A stretch of 64,000 nt of DNA. Origin: Micromussa lordhowensis (lineage: Eukaryota > Cnidaria > Anthozoa > Scleractinia > Lobophylliidae). How positions within the stretch are numbered: the first letter of the stretch is position 1; every line of letters starts with the position of its first letter. The DNA is taken from the NCBI GenBank assembly GCA_964020085.1, contig OZ026607.1:1489103-1553102 (forward strand), given 5' to 3'. The notes below the pieces were generated by a model. It was not told where the DNA came from, searched no databases, and saw nothing but the letters and a program-made list of their open reading frames with translations. This document shows, in pieces, positions 25,872 to 37,240 of this stretch. The translations under genes and the position numbers were made by a program.

Positions 25872-26249
25872 AAAAGAACACAAGTGTAACAATTCTGATC
25901 TTCAAGATTTAAATATGCAAGTTAAACCATTTTCAATTCTCACATCATTTTTCATAAGAATTAAGCAATCTTCTGTTACATGCATCCATCTTTTCGTATC
26001 GTGAACATGCAACAAGTACACACAAATTACATTTTTCTTGTCAATCAATGTAGTGCAAACTACTACATTGTAACAATATATTCTCAGTATTATATACCGG
26101 TAATGTAAATTAGAAGACAGTGTAGTTTTTCTTTTTAAGTTTTTAAAAAGTTCTCTAAAAAATAAGTACTGTGTCCTAGGATATTTTTTCTAACCATACT
26201 ATTATTTTGTTTGTATCCATTGTAAGATATTGTAAATATTAATTGAGAA

Positions 26250-26255
26250 AATAAA
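26250..26255 (+). terminator. Probable NEK2 polyadenylation signal
   Basis: AATAAA lies about 380 bases after the NEK2 stop, in an AT-rich 3' UTR. Position and sequence fit; cleavage is not proven. Confidence 0.5.
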
Positions 26256-26409
26256 AGAAAGTAGTGATTTAAATATGTATACTGTAAGAAAAAATCAAAA
26301 TGTGACAGAGTTCGTTTAAAAACAACTCATGACTACTTTGTACAGAACAAGTCTGAAACACTTTTATTTTATTTTTTTCACTTGTCAAAGACTTAAAATA
26401 ATATTGTAT

Positions 26410-26669
26410 TTTATTATATGGCTAGCTCCACGAGCGGGCAAGATGAATCAAATCCTGCGCTGTGATCGACTACCCGAGCGGGCAAGATGGAGCCATCTTG
26501 CCCGCTCAGGGCTACCCGCCTTGCCCCGCAAGAAAAATTTCCCCGAAAGCCATATAATAAATTCTTTATTGACCAAACTTGTTCGGTCAAGATGGCTTGA
26601 TATTGGCCGAGTTCTTTTTTTGCGTGTTTATGGACCTCAACTCCGTCTCGGTCCATAAACACGCAAAAA

Positions 26670-26701
<32 letters not shown>

Positions 26702-26720
26702 TACACTTGGTCAATAACCC
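26410..26720. mobile_element. Multi-hairpin fold-back element, copy 1
   Basis: Two hairpins in tandem: GAGCGGGCAAGATGGAGCCA with its complement near 26470-26512, and TTTATGGACC with GGTCCATAAA near 26628-26662, inside a larger frame TTATATGGCT ... AGCCATATAA and GGTCAAGATGGCTTGATATT ... AATATCCAGCCATCTTGACC. A sister copy with the same order lies at 37738-38050. Reading frames of 82-134 codons across both copies are by-products. Confidence 0.8.
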
Positions 26721-27450
26721 ATACGTACATCATACACTACTCAATGCCTTTTTTTTTTACATCATGCCTGTATAGTCAATACAAATTGGTGTTTATATGA
26801 TTACACAAAACATCTTGTTTATGTACACCAGATAACTTGGGGAAGACATATATACAACAATATACACAATGTTATAATCAAACACCCTAAAATGTTTCAA
26901 ATGCCATAAAAACCCTATTAAACTCTTTTTAAACATCTCCCTCTATTGAATCTTTCCCTTCACTCTGAAGCTTCTGGCTTCTCTGTAATAAATTAATAGT
27001 GTTTATAGGTTCAGTTATTTCACCTTTTTCAACAATTATCAGTGAAAGCATGCAATGAAACATTTGGTTAACTTTCATATTAAGAAGTTAAACACAAGTT
27101 TATGACACTGAAAATTTCGCTAAAAAAGTTTCATGTAGGGGTGTCCAACTTTCAAAGCAGTAAAACAATTCTCTTCTTTGTTTTCTCTGTTTAACATTTT
27201 TAAAGCACACAGCTGCAGTCTCAAAGTTTTTTCAGATAACTTGAAAACATGATTGTGTACACATTTGCATCATTCTTTTCAGCAATGCTTCCCAATATCT
27301 TGGGCAATAATCTTGATCTTTAATACAGTAAATGCCTCTTGCAGAAGTAATGATCTTACATGTCATCTCAAGACCTTTGTTAAACTGGCCAGGATATTTT
27401 ATAACCTGCCATGAAGTTTTGTACATCTCGGAGATCATGCATGATTATGT
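26720..27450. other. Intergenic AT-rich stretch between convergent genes
   Basis: This is the 3' flank of both NEK2 and the minus-strand gene at 27451-29731. I see no coding frame or repeat that I can name. Confidence 0.4.
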
Positions 27451-29731
27451 TCAGAAACTCTCCACTCTTGGATGAACCTTCTCAAACCTAAGGTTGTAAC
27501 AAAAATTTTAATGTTAGCAAAATACAAGTCAGATTGTAGTTTTCGAATCTAAATATACATGTGTATTTCACAGAATGACTTCTCAAACCAGGCCACCTAG
27601 AAGAAAACTAACCAATCAAAATGTAAACTTAGAACAATGGATTGGTAGCTTTCTAAGTAATTAAGTAATAAGGTCTGTTTGACATGAATACATAAATACT
27701 ACTGACTCCTATGTGTTCTAGACACTATAAGATCCAGTCTTTGTGTATTTATCACAATTATACTAAATCTCGCTAAAAAAATTTTGATCTAAAACTAGTT
27801 TCACTACAACTAAACTGAAACTGTTGAAAAGCATACCAACTTGGGATCAAAACTAACCAATCGACAAGTGACAAAGTTTCCTGAGAGGTTCACAACAGTT
27901 TGCAATTTGTTGGGTTTTCAATTTTGCTAAGAACTATTGTTCCTATTCTTCAATTTGTCACTTGTTTATTTGAGAAAAACATCACTATCCTTTTATTCTC
28001 AAGTAACATTTTGACAGGTGGTTAACTATTTTTCAAGTGGTCGCACTGTAAAGTTTAGCCCTGCATTTGAAATCCACACCGTCAAGTAATGAGTGAACTC
28101 ATTATAATAGTCTCACTAGCTCAAGTGAAAAAAAAAAAATGTACATGTAGTCCCTCCAGCTACCAGATCACCACCAAAGTATTAAGATCAGATCAAAACT
28201 CACTATAGTTAATTATTAAACAATAGTTCTAACTAGAAAATAGAACTGTAAATCAAGAGCCGTTAGGCGATTGATTTACAAGCTTTTCTTGTGTTCTCCC
28301 AACATCCCAAGTGGTTTATTACACCGGTAAACCCATAGAAAGAGTGGTCAATAAATACATGTATATTGCTTTTTTATGAAATAACTATGGAAAACGCTTG
28401 TAAACATGGTCAGTTGTACATGTACACAGGTACATGTATATGCTATTCAAAAAACCCTTAAAAAGTACATGCACTCATAAACAAGGGGACTATTATAATT
28501 ACTGGTCTACATGCAAAGTCTTCTTTAAACAACTGATCAGACTTACTTGCTGAGCTTAAAGATTGGTTTATCACTGTCAGAAGTATTCAGTTTAGGTTTC
28601 CTGAAATTAAATATGTACATTTAGTATCATAATGATGAGTTCACACACAACCAGCTGTACATCTAATCCTGTCAGTTCTGCACCCAACCCATAAAACATT
28701 CAGCATTTTTATTTATTCAATTTCATTTTGGTTTCGGTTTTGGTGTAGGTACTATTACCGGTATAAGATTTATTATTAACAAGTTGACATCCCTAAGCAA
28801 TATATGCAATGTACATGTCAGAGATGCCAAACTAGAGAGAAAATAAAAGAAATCTGGAAGATTGCCAATTTTACCTTCTTGGCCCTAAAAAACGTTGTTA
28901 AAGTAAATGTAGAGTGTGGCCAATTCAACCACAAAAAATTAATGCATAACAAATTCCAACAAAAAATGCCAAAAATAGGCCAAAATATGTCAGAATACAT
29001 GTACATGTATGCATTTTATGGGCTCTCTTTTGAATTGTGTGGTATATCTGGTGACCTGTTTGGGAGACTGGGAGAATATCCAAAAGACTCCTAACCAATG
29101 CTCTAAAGACAAAGCTAACCTTATTGCATTCCTGTTTTGCGTTTTCCTCTTTTCTTCCATTTCCCTTTGTTGTTTCTGCAATCAAACATTGATTATTTAT
29201 TACATCAAACAACCAATAGTTAAATGCTATTCTCACTGCAACTTAAAGTAAGCCAAACACAGATTTAATTTGTGCAGTTTTGAAATGCATTAATCTTGTT
29301 CTTAGATTGCAAACCCTGCCAGTTGATGGTGACATAAGCTTGCCTTGCTTACAACTGCAAATTTGATAATGCACAATATTCAATAATGGTATTCTAAAGA
29401 AAACAATTATTATTATAGTGGAATTATTATTGATAGAATAATAACTAAAGTGAATAACCCTCAGAAAGCCTGTGACTACATTTTTTGCCACTCTTGATAC
29501 CAAAATAAGTAAAATATTTTTAAATACCTTTCGTTCTGCCCTGTCATCCTTAGTCTTCTGTCCTTGTTCGTCAAACCAGTCTCGTTGGTAACCCATAGAT
29601 AACAAATGCTTAAAGTCCACAGACTGGCTATCGCTAAACAAAAAATACATGTAATCATATGATAAAAGATTTGTCCGACTCCTGCAATTGGTCGCGCCAA
29701 TGAATATCCATACCCACTCTGTATACGACAT
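27451..29731 (-). CDS. Small 88-residue charged protein, 5 exons, function unknown
   Basis: Five minus-strand exons chain in phase: 29731-29718, 29633-29528, 29175-29120, 28600-28547 and 27487-27451. Each has usable AG and GT borders, although the first donor (GTGGGT) is weak. The 88 residues start MSYTDDSQSVDFKHLL, continue MGYQRDWFDEQGQK and a Lys/Glu/Arg-rich helix (residues about 33-60, likely coiled coil), then KPIFKLSKF, and end VHPRVESF. No signal peptide or membrane segment. I do not recognise the family. The tail style recalls small ciliary or axonemal proteins, but that is only an impression; it is next to a C7orf57 homologue, on the same strand. The agreement of phase across four introns is the main evidence that it is real. 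Confidence 0.6.
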
Positions 29732-30308
29732 TTGCAGACTGCAGACCTCAGACTATTTAACTGTTATCGCATTCCCTTTTCCATTACCAAGAGCTACATG
29801 TAAGTGTAAATACAGGTCTAGGCTAACCTGAGTAGTATTCAGGCTAACCTGGGTGCTATGTACAGGCCTAAATGTAGTCTGCAAATGTCATACACTGATA
29901 CCCACCCCCAAGGAAGGCCAAGAGAAATTCTGAGGGAAAAATGAAGGAAAAGGGAAAGTATAAAGCTAAACTAACATAATGTTTTCCAAAGTAATGGGAG
30001 TACAAATGATAAACCAAAAATCTGGGGTGTTACATACATGAATATGTATTTCTAGGAATGTTTTCTCACAAAACATCTTTAAAATTTTAAGAAAACACAT
30101 AATAACAACTCAGCTAGGAAATTATACCCTAATTTAGTGACCATAAAAGAGCGAGAGTCCATTACTTTTCTTTCTATGACAGGCGATTAACTACTAACAG
30201 TATACATGTAGCAGTGTGTTGAGGCTCTACGTGTACAGGTCATCAGTACCTTGTCTCACATATAATTTCATTTCATGCCCTACAGCGCATTTATTGACCA
30301 TTTTTGGC

Positions 30309-33300
30309 TTACATTTTTGGCAGTCTAACTTGTCGTCTTTGTGTCTGATGGTCACTTTTTTGTGCTTCCATCAATTCTTCATATCTCTTGTCTGGCTTGC
30401 CAGTCTTCTTCAAAGGCGGAAGTTTAACATTATGATTATTGGGTTTCTCTCTTCCACCTTTCACATCCCTGCAATAGAATACAGTGTAAATTGACAAATT
30501 GATATCAAGTATTTATAAAATGATCAATCTGCATTGTTTTTCTTATACATGAGCTACACTAGGGTAAAGGTAAGTACATGTAAAGTCTGCATACGAGCCA
30601 AGTGGCCTATCAGGCCGGAGCTTATCCTTTTTTTTTTAACATGAAGCGTTTAGGAGTATTTCTTCTCCCCCCTGGATGGGATGCTAGTCCATCGCAGGGT
30701 TACCCCCAGCATTAAGTTCACCGGTATCCATTTCTACACCTGGTTGGAGAGAGGCACTGTCAGAGTAAAGTGTCTTGCTCAAGAACACAACACAATGTCC
30801 CTAGCTAGGGCTCAAACCCGGACCACTCAACCCCTTCTTCAACCATAGCGAGTGTATTTACCCTTCCAGTTCAAAGCTCAAAACCATAAATTCCCCTAAC
30901 TGATTGCTTATATATTTCCAGTAATGATAGTTCTGAGAATTTGGGAGCACATCTTCTCTTACATGTAGATGAAGATTTTCTCTGTCCTCATCACTTGCCT
31001 GCTCAGCAATGCACTTTGGTTTTGTAAGGAAAAATTAACCGTTGAATGTAAGTGTATTAAGTGTACTCTTACCGTTGCCATTTCGAGAGGTTGTCATGTC
31101 CCATTATTGGTCGCTTCATTCGGTATGAGGCCGTCACATATTGATCATCATCTGGTACATCATGGACATGGACGTACCATTCAGGAAGGACATGATATCT
31201 GAAAAGACCATGCAACATTACACTCAAACATGTAATTAAGAGGTCCATGGTATGGTTAGGATTTTGTTTGCCCTGAGCATGACTGCCCAGTAATTATGAC
31301 AACCTGCTGACAGTGGTCACCTCTCTACTGCAGCCATTTAATTCGACCTGTACCACGCGTACTGCTCAACGTAGAGAGGCTCAACTTTATTAGTCAGATC
31401 TAGGGGGCAGTACCCCCGGGGGGGGGGGGTACTCCCTATAATGGCCTACATGGGGAGGCTCCGCCCGAAAGGGTACCTTTCTCGGGCTTCAGGTATATGA
31501 AAGGTAGGGATTTCACAAGTTGAGGCATATAAAAGGGTAGGGAAATCGGTCATTTAGGTATTTACAAGGGCCTTTAATTAAAGTATTTCGAATAGACGCA
31601 CTTATGGCTGTATCAGTTTATTTATTAAGCACGATACGATACGATACGATAACTTTATTTATACACGGTATTTCCATCAGTAAATTAAGTTAATTATCTA
31701 TAATAATGTATCTATCTACCTAACTACAATAAAATTCATTAGTAACAATTCAAATAAAAATAAATAAAAATTCTGCTTTTCATGGAGGCCGTGTCTAAAA
31801 TATACTTAAAATTAAGGTGTTACTTGCAACTAAGATATTACTTGAAACTGTGGCGACTTAATTTAGATTTGAAATCGGTAAGTGAAGACGCCTGTCGTAG
31901 GTCTACAGGTAAATTGTTCCACAACTGAGCTCCGCTATACAAAAAGCTTCTCTTGAGATAATCTGTTCGAGGTTGTGGAAGAACTAATTTGTTTTCGGTA
32001 TTCCTTAAACGATAAGCACTTACATTGTCGCGATATACAAATCTTGATCTAAGATAATCAGGTGTCATGCCATGTAATGTTTTATACATTAGGATAGACT
32101 TTTGTTCCAATCTTTGATAATAGAGTCTTCTCCACCCTAGTGCGCGGAACAGATCATCCAAATTACTATCATAGCTCGCAGACATTAGGATGCGAGCTGC
32201 GCGATTTTGAAGCCTTTGCAGTTTTTCAGAAAGGCCCTTGTTACAGTTTCCCCACACTACATTACAATAATCAAAATGTGGTTGAATGAGGCTATTATAA
32301 ACATTAACTAGAACATTTAAAGGAGTAAGATGCCGAATTCTTTTAATTGCACCAATGGCACACGCTATCTTCTTAGAGACATTTTCAATATGACACTCCC
32401 AGTTTATATTTTGATCGACATAAACTCCAAGGCATTTAGCAGAGGTTACTTGTTCTATTGCGTTTTCGTTTATAGCAAGAGAGGGACTTTCCATAAATTG
32501 TGATAACTTCTGCCTTGACGCAATAAGCATAAACTCAGTTTTTGTCATATTTAGGGTGAGCTTGTTAGCTGACAGCCATTCGTACACATTACTCAGGTCG
32601 TGATTAAGGCAATAATTTATATGCTCAATGTCAGTACTGGCAAGCGTCAGGCTGGTATCATCTGCGTACATTCTGGGTTCCGAATATGTCAGACAATGTG
32701 GTAAGTCATTAATATAAATCAAAAACAGAAGAGGTCCCAAAATTGTTCCCTGGGGAACACCACATCTTAGACCTTTGGGAGTTGACTTATGAGAATTTAG
32801 ATGACAAATCTGTGTTCGATTAGCTAAATAAGAAGCAAACCATTTATGGCTGGTCCAACAAATCCCATAGTAGTGCAATTCTCTTAACAAAATATCGTGA
32901 TCTACTGTATCAAATGCCTTTTTGAGGTCTAAAAAGACTACGGCATTAACAAGACCACGGTCTATATCCATTGCCCAGCTATCTGTAGCTTCGATAAGTG
33001 CTGTAAGCGTGGAATGCAAAGACCGAAAACCAGATTGATGGCACGAGAGAAAGTTGTTTTTAGTTAAATAATGATAAAGCTGGTCGTAAATTATCCGTTC
33101 GAAGACTTTGGCCACAACTGGAATTACTGAAATGAAAATGACAACAAGAAGGGCTTAGAAAATGACAACAAGAAGGGCTTAGAAAGGGGGTGCAATGTTC
33201 TAAAGTAGGTATGTGAAAGGGGTACCCTTTCTCAATAAAAGGTATATAAAAGGGGTACCTTTTCTGCCAAAATGGTATATAAAAAGGTAAGGGGTTGGGC

Positions 33301-34888
33301 CACGGGGCGGAGCCTTAAGCTTTGTTAAGTACCCGCCCACCCCCCCCCCCCCGGGGGGGCAGTACTCCCATTTATGAGCTATATAGGTATTTGCTGTTGG
33401 CATTGTGTTGCTGGTGGGATCCTTTGATAGGGTACCTACTGTAAATTGTATCAGGTAAATTAAAGTTGCAGAATGTAAATGTCCAGCTACACAGAAAGCA
33501 AATGATCTGTTAAAACTGAACTTTTCATAAACTTTTAGTGTTACAGAAACAAGATGAAGTTGAACCGTTCATGTTCACCCTATTCTTTGTTTTTTTTCCT
33601 GGAATAGGGTGTCCTTTATTGAGTTTGGGCCATAACTAGGGTATGTCTAACACCGATTCAAAAGTTATGGAAGTAGTCAGAGTACATGGTGTAAATGCGG
33701 TATCACTGATCATAAAGTAACTGAGCTACTTCCCGCCTTCTTATTAGTTAATAGGTGTGTTTAGATGAGAGTATGTAAGCATGGTTGTGATGTTTCAGAT
33801 TCGCACACATTTTCAAGAATTATTTTATAAAAGCAATAGAGCACTTTTCTGTGTTTATTATAGCCTTATCTACATGTAAACACTCAGAGGTTTGGGAGAA
33901 TTCTCGAAAGTTAAGCAAACCCTCAACTACGTCTCTGGTTTGCATAACTGCAAATTCTTCCAACCCCCCTCATGTTTAGATGTCACTTGCTTTAAAAATA
34001 TTCTTACTCTTGTTTTTGTTCTGAGTGTTCCTCCTGGTGTTGAACTGCATAGCCAGATTCCTCCAGTTCATCTTCAACTGGATGCTCATGATCAAACCAG
34101 TCAACTCTTGGGTAAGGAATTGGTTCGTTCGTTTTCACAGGCGGACTGCGAAATGACAAAAGGTTCTTCCTACCACCTCCCTTGGCGAGTTTAATGTAGT
34201 TTGAATCAGTGTCTCTGATCCACTTTCTTCTGAAGTGTCTGTCATCACCTTCAGGAATGGCCGACTCATCTGGAAGTCCCCCAATCCCTGGGATCTGTGA
34301 TGCAGGAGGTACTGCCTTGGGAGATTGGACAGCCCTTTTACTGGGAGCATGGTAGTACCAGTCTATCGGGGAAAAAAGCGAGTCAGGTAAACCAAACCAG
34401 ACTACAACATTATAGCATTCCTCTACACGGCCAGCGTTCCATGTTTCGCCCTACACAAAGCTTATAGTACTTTTCACTCTTATCGAATCCTCCATTCTAC
34501 TGAATAAGCTCAAAAGAATCATGAAGCAAAAAAGATTCCTGGCATTTAGAGTGTTTTACGATCTTTTGAATCAAGATTTCAGTCGCACATCAAGCAAGTA
34601 GTTAAAAATTTTCACGTCTTTCGCTTTATTGTTCACAGACCGTTAAAGTTTCTTGAGAATTGAAACGTGTAAAAACCAAGATTAAAAGAACCTAAACACG
34701 ATTTAGGTGGCAATTAAAACAACTACATTACACAAAACTCTCGCTTCAACTTTATTCTTTGCTGTGACAAAAAGTAAGATTTTATATGCTTGCTGAGAAC
34801 ATGGTGGCTAAAACGAAGTCATATATTGTAAAAGCTAAAAAATACCCGCGAACTACCTACCTTGGGTTGAAATATGTGGGTTAGGCAT
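30309..34888 (-). CDS. C7orf57: C7orf57 homologue, 4 exons
   Basis: Minus-strand exons 34888-34861, 34362-34008, 31198-31073 and 30468-30309 join in phase into 222 residues. The N-terminus, with DWYYHAPSKRA, PPASQIPGIGGL and the block KWIRDTDSNYIKLAKGGGR, lines up with the start of vertebrate C7orf57 as I know it. A later exon has WYVHVHDVPDDD, and the end is Lys/Arg-rich. There is no signal peptide or membrane segment. The vertebrate protein is uncharacterised; expression in ciliated tissue is the usual hint, and an RFX X-box lies about 100 bases upstream here. Intron 2 (2.8 kb) contains a truncated LINE in the same orientation as the gene, nested in a G-rich repeat. The first coding exon is only nine codons plus one base, chosen because its final G restores the Asp of DWYYH. 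Confidence 0.85.
30600..30875 (-). mobile_element. SINE-like repeat (reverse copy)
   Basis: On the minus strand it reads GGTCCGGGTTTGAGCCCTAG, then GACATTGTGTTGTGTTCTTG, GCAAGACACTTTACTCTGAC and a tail with GCGATGGACTAGCATCCCAT. The middle words are shared with the forward SINE at 43676-43825. It lies in intron 3 of the C7orf57 homologue. Confidence 0.55.
31384..31560. repeat. G-rich repeat flanking the LINE (left part)
   Basis: Starts GGGGGCAGTACCCCC, with a run of about 12 G, then TACTCCCTATAATGGCCTAC and several AAAGGGTACCTTTCTCGGGC-type words. Matching words occur at 33190-33385 on the other side of the LINE, which suggests that one repeat was split by the LINE. Confidence 0.6.
31630..33128 (-). 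mobile_element. 5'-truncated LINE with intact reverse transcriptase half
   Basis: The ORF 33115-31838 (425 codons, minus strand) covers most of a reverse transcriptase: FLDLKKAFDTVDHDILL, GVPQGTILGPLLFLIYINDL, the catalytic MYADD and the usual thumb and C-terminal region ending LWNNLPVDLRQ and FKSKLS. Motifs fit the CR1/L2 side of the Jockey superfamily. The endonuclease and the first RT motifs are missing, so it is dead on arrival although the frame is open, which suggests a young copy. The 3' end is marked by four ATCGT units at 31631-31650. Its 5' joint meets a tandem 24-base duplication at about 33135-33184. It sits in intron 2 of the C7orf57 homologue, same strand. Confidence 0.85.
33135..33184 (+). 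repeat. Tandem 24-bp duplication at the LINE 5' joint
   Basis: AAATGACAACAAGAAGGGCT followed by TAGA occurs twice in immediate succession right beside the truncated LINE end. It may be a by-product of insertion. Confidence 0.7.
33190..33385. repeat. G-rich repeat flanking the LINE (right part)
   Basis: Repeated AAGGGGTACC and GGTATATAAAA words, GGGCGGAGCC, then a C run and GGGGGGCAGTACTCCCATTT. Same family as 31384-31560. Confidence 0.6.
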
Positions 34889-34985
34889 TTATATCGTATA
34901 ACTGCCTAGAAAGAATCTCCGAATTTTGATATTTCCAACTGCTGAAAATATAGACGAGGTGGTCGCTTTTAAAAAGATTGTGTTT

Positions 34986-34999
34986 GTTTCTATGGTAAC
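34986..34999 (-). promoter_or_regulatory. Candidate RFX X-box upstream of C7orf57 homologue
   Basis: On the minus strand the site reads GTTACCATAGAAAC. It satisfies RYYNYY, two spacer bases, RRNRAC, the consensus bound by RFX factors at ciliary gene promoters. It lies about 98 bases before the chosen start codon, in the usual range for such sites. By sequence only. Confidence 0.5.
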
Positions 35000-35042
35000 A
35001 GGATTCTCCACCATCGTTGCGTGACTAATACGTCATATCGAC

Positions 35043-35100
35043 CTCGTTCCCACCGACAAGAGAGGAGGCAGACGAGATAGAGCCTAGGAACGAAGTTGAG
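35043..35100. repeat. GGGAACGAG-family remnant
   Basis: CCTCGTTCCCACCGACAAGA and, 30 bases on, GAGCCTAGGAACGAAGTTGA form the inverted ends of this short repeat family. Confidence 0.45.
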
Positions 35101-35628
35101 TAAGCTTTACGAGAATTTAGGAGTATTTGGAAAGTCATTAATATTTCCTCTCTTTTCTACGGATTAATATCTTCTCAGAATTAAACCTTTCTCATTTACC
35201 TTAGAAAATTACCCAGAAAGAAAAATTACCCCTCTTCAGTGAAAGAGGACGGGTGTGGCCAGTAAATCATTTGATCAGAAGTGAATATTGTCTAGGCCTT
35301 TTTCAGTACCAACCGTTAGAGACAAGTGCCCAAAGGATTGATGATAGATGCGAATGCAACCACAACCCTACTGGAAAAATGACGTAAAAAAATTTTCAGG
35401 TCTGCATTCGCATCTATCATAATATCTGCCGCAGTAGCATTTTAATGATTAAAATGCTACTGTTGGACATCTATTATCATCGCAAAGCATTGCTCGCTTA
35501 AAATCAACAACATTTTATAAACCAAAATAAACAGTTTGAAACATGGCAACTGTATGGACGCTGGGTATTTTGTTTACTTGTTGCTGTGAAGGAGATATGG
35601 CACAAGTATACGCGTAATGGTGGTGGGG

Positions 35629-35695
35629 CAACTCGTCCCAGGCACTCTCTCCTTTTCTAAGGGAGACAAAGGCGAGAGCCTTGGAACGAGGTTGG
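35629..35695. repeat. GGGAACGAG-family insertion in copy A only
   Basis: AACTCGTCCCAGGCACTCTC ... GAGCCTTGGAACGAGGTTGG. In copy B the flanking text (GGTGGTTGGGAGTTGTCTGA near 45130) runs through without it, so it inserted after the duplication, or was lost from B. Confidence 0.55.
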
Positions 35696-36651
35696 GTGAG
35701 TTGTCTGATCGTCTTCGGAGAAGGGATATTCTATTCGTTCCGGGCAATTCTAAGGCCCAGTCGTTTTATTTATGTGGTATCTTACAGGGTCTCGACTACT
35801 TCAAAGTCATCTGCAATCAGTTCAATACAGGTATTCCCCAAAACTTCAGGTGTTTGTTTACCACGAGCCACGAGGTCACAAAGGTATTGGTCTTTTTTTA
35901 AAAAAAACCGCACGTGCTCCCCTTAAGATATCTTCTGTTTGTCACGGGTGATAACAGGATTGGGCGCGCGCTGCATCACGGCAGGAGTTAAGAGCTCATG
36001 GGGTAATCATTTATCACGCTGCGAGCGCTAGTGTTATGCCGTGAATGCCGTTTTTGTATTCGATTCTATACCCATTCGTTTCAAACTTATCAAGTTGAAT
36101 GTAATAAGCAATGATGAAACAGTGTTTAACTGTCAACTCTGTTAAAATCTTGGCTCATGTTTAGTCTTGAATTATAGATGCCCAAACAAATGCGTTTTTT
36201 GCCGTTTATAAGACTGTGTTTGTGATTTTCTTGAATATCCTTTAGTGAAATCTTCCAAAATTTTCACAGTGAAGCGAATTCAGCGGGATACTGAATTTAA
36301 GCAAGAGAAAAATAGGATTTGTACAGGCACTGTTTTCGATTTTCGTAAATTTATCATTTTACGGCTACGGAAAAACAGGCAAGATAAATTTCTCTGAAAA
36401 ATGAACACCAGCTTCAGTAAAACATGTATTACCTTTACGGGACGGACCAAAGGAAACGCGAGAAAACTCATCGTTAGTTTTTCTCTTCGTGCTCTTGTTT
36501 GTGATAAAAGATCGAAAAACACTGACGCGTTCCTTTGAGTGCGCGGACTTGAGTAGCACCGGTTAAGAGGAGTGTTTGGGAGAATTTGTTGTTTGTTACA
36601 ATCAGGGCACTACAGATTTAAAATGATCTTATTCAAATGCAATGACATCAG

Positions 36652-36858
36652 TTGAAGTCTCTGCGTGTCATATTCGTTGCCATTTCAAAATACATTTACG
36701 AAATATCAACAGCTATCATTGCAATGCATAAGACAAGGAAGCTTATGGAAGCCAATAAGTCTTATGTAAAGGATTACCTTAAGATAGCTAAGACAAAGAA
36801 TAAAAATGCTGTTATCGACACACAAAATGATTTCGCAGCGTCACCGTATAAAAGCTAA
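36652..36858 (+). CDS. Small ORF, copy A (possibly broken)
   Basis: 68 codons. The stretch KYIYEISTAI, KTRKLMEAN and SYVKDYLK matches, in the same frame, KYIYEVSTYK, KARKSREAY and AYVKDYLKDI of the 52-codon ORF at 45684 in the other duplicate. Here the region matching the other copy's start codon is out of frame, so the N-terminal part (a likely membrane segment in copy B) is damaged, or a different start is used. The frame runs on after YLK to a later stop than in copy B. Function unknown. Confidence 0.35.
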   Translation: MKSLRVIFVAISKYIYEISTAIIAMHKTRKLMEANKSYVKDYLKIAKTKNKNAVIDTQNDFAASPYKS

Positions 36859-37240
36859 ACCTGGCCTGGAGCATACAAAAAAATAGCCGTAGAGAATTTG
36901 ATTCAAACGAACGTGGAATTTTTTAATGAGGCTACCTCATTTTGGAATCGATTTTTAGTGTACTTGTACGAACACTCTTCTGACAGATCAGCTGGATATT
37001 CCCTTTCCTGATTTCGATTGTCCAATTACGATTGATAAGCTTCAAGTCAGGAGATTATCAGCTGAAAACAGTAAACGTCTCAGCCTCACCAGAAAATCGT
37101 GTGACTGAGCTCAGTTGAGACATGGTAATATGTACGGACAAAATTTTGGCAGTGTCGCAGATAGCTGCACTCACTCCTCGTATTCGAATCCATCGGAAGA
37201 GCAGTGTTTACCTTATCTTTGAACCTTTTTTCAAACAAAG

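Noticed and set aside
29243..29731. A 162-codon open frame on the minus strand as a single-exon gene
   Set aside because: Only the first few codons and the part at 29528-29633 look like protein. The rest reads through introns of the small five-exon gene.
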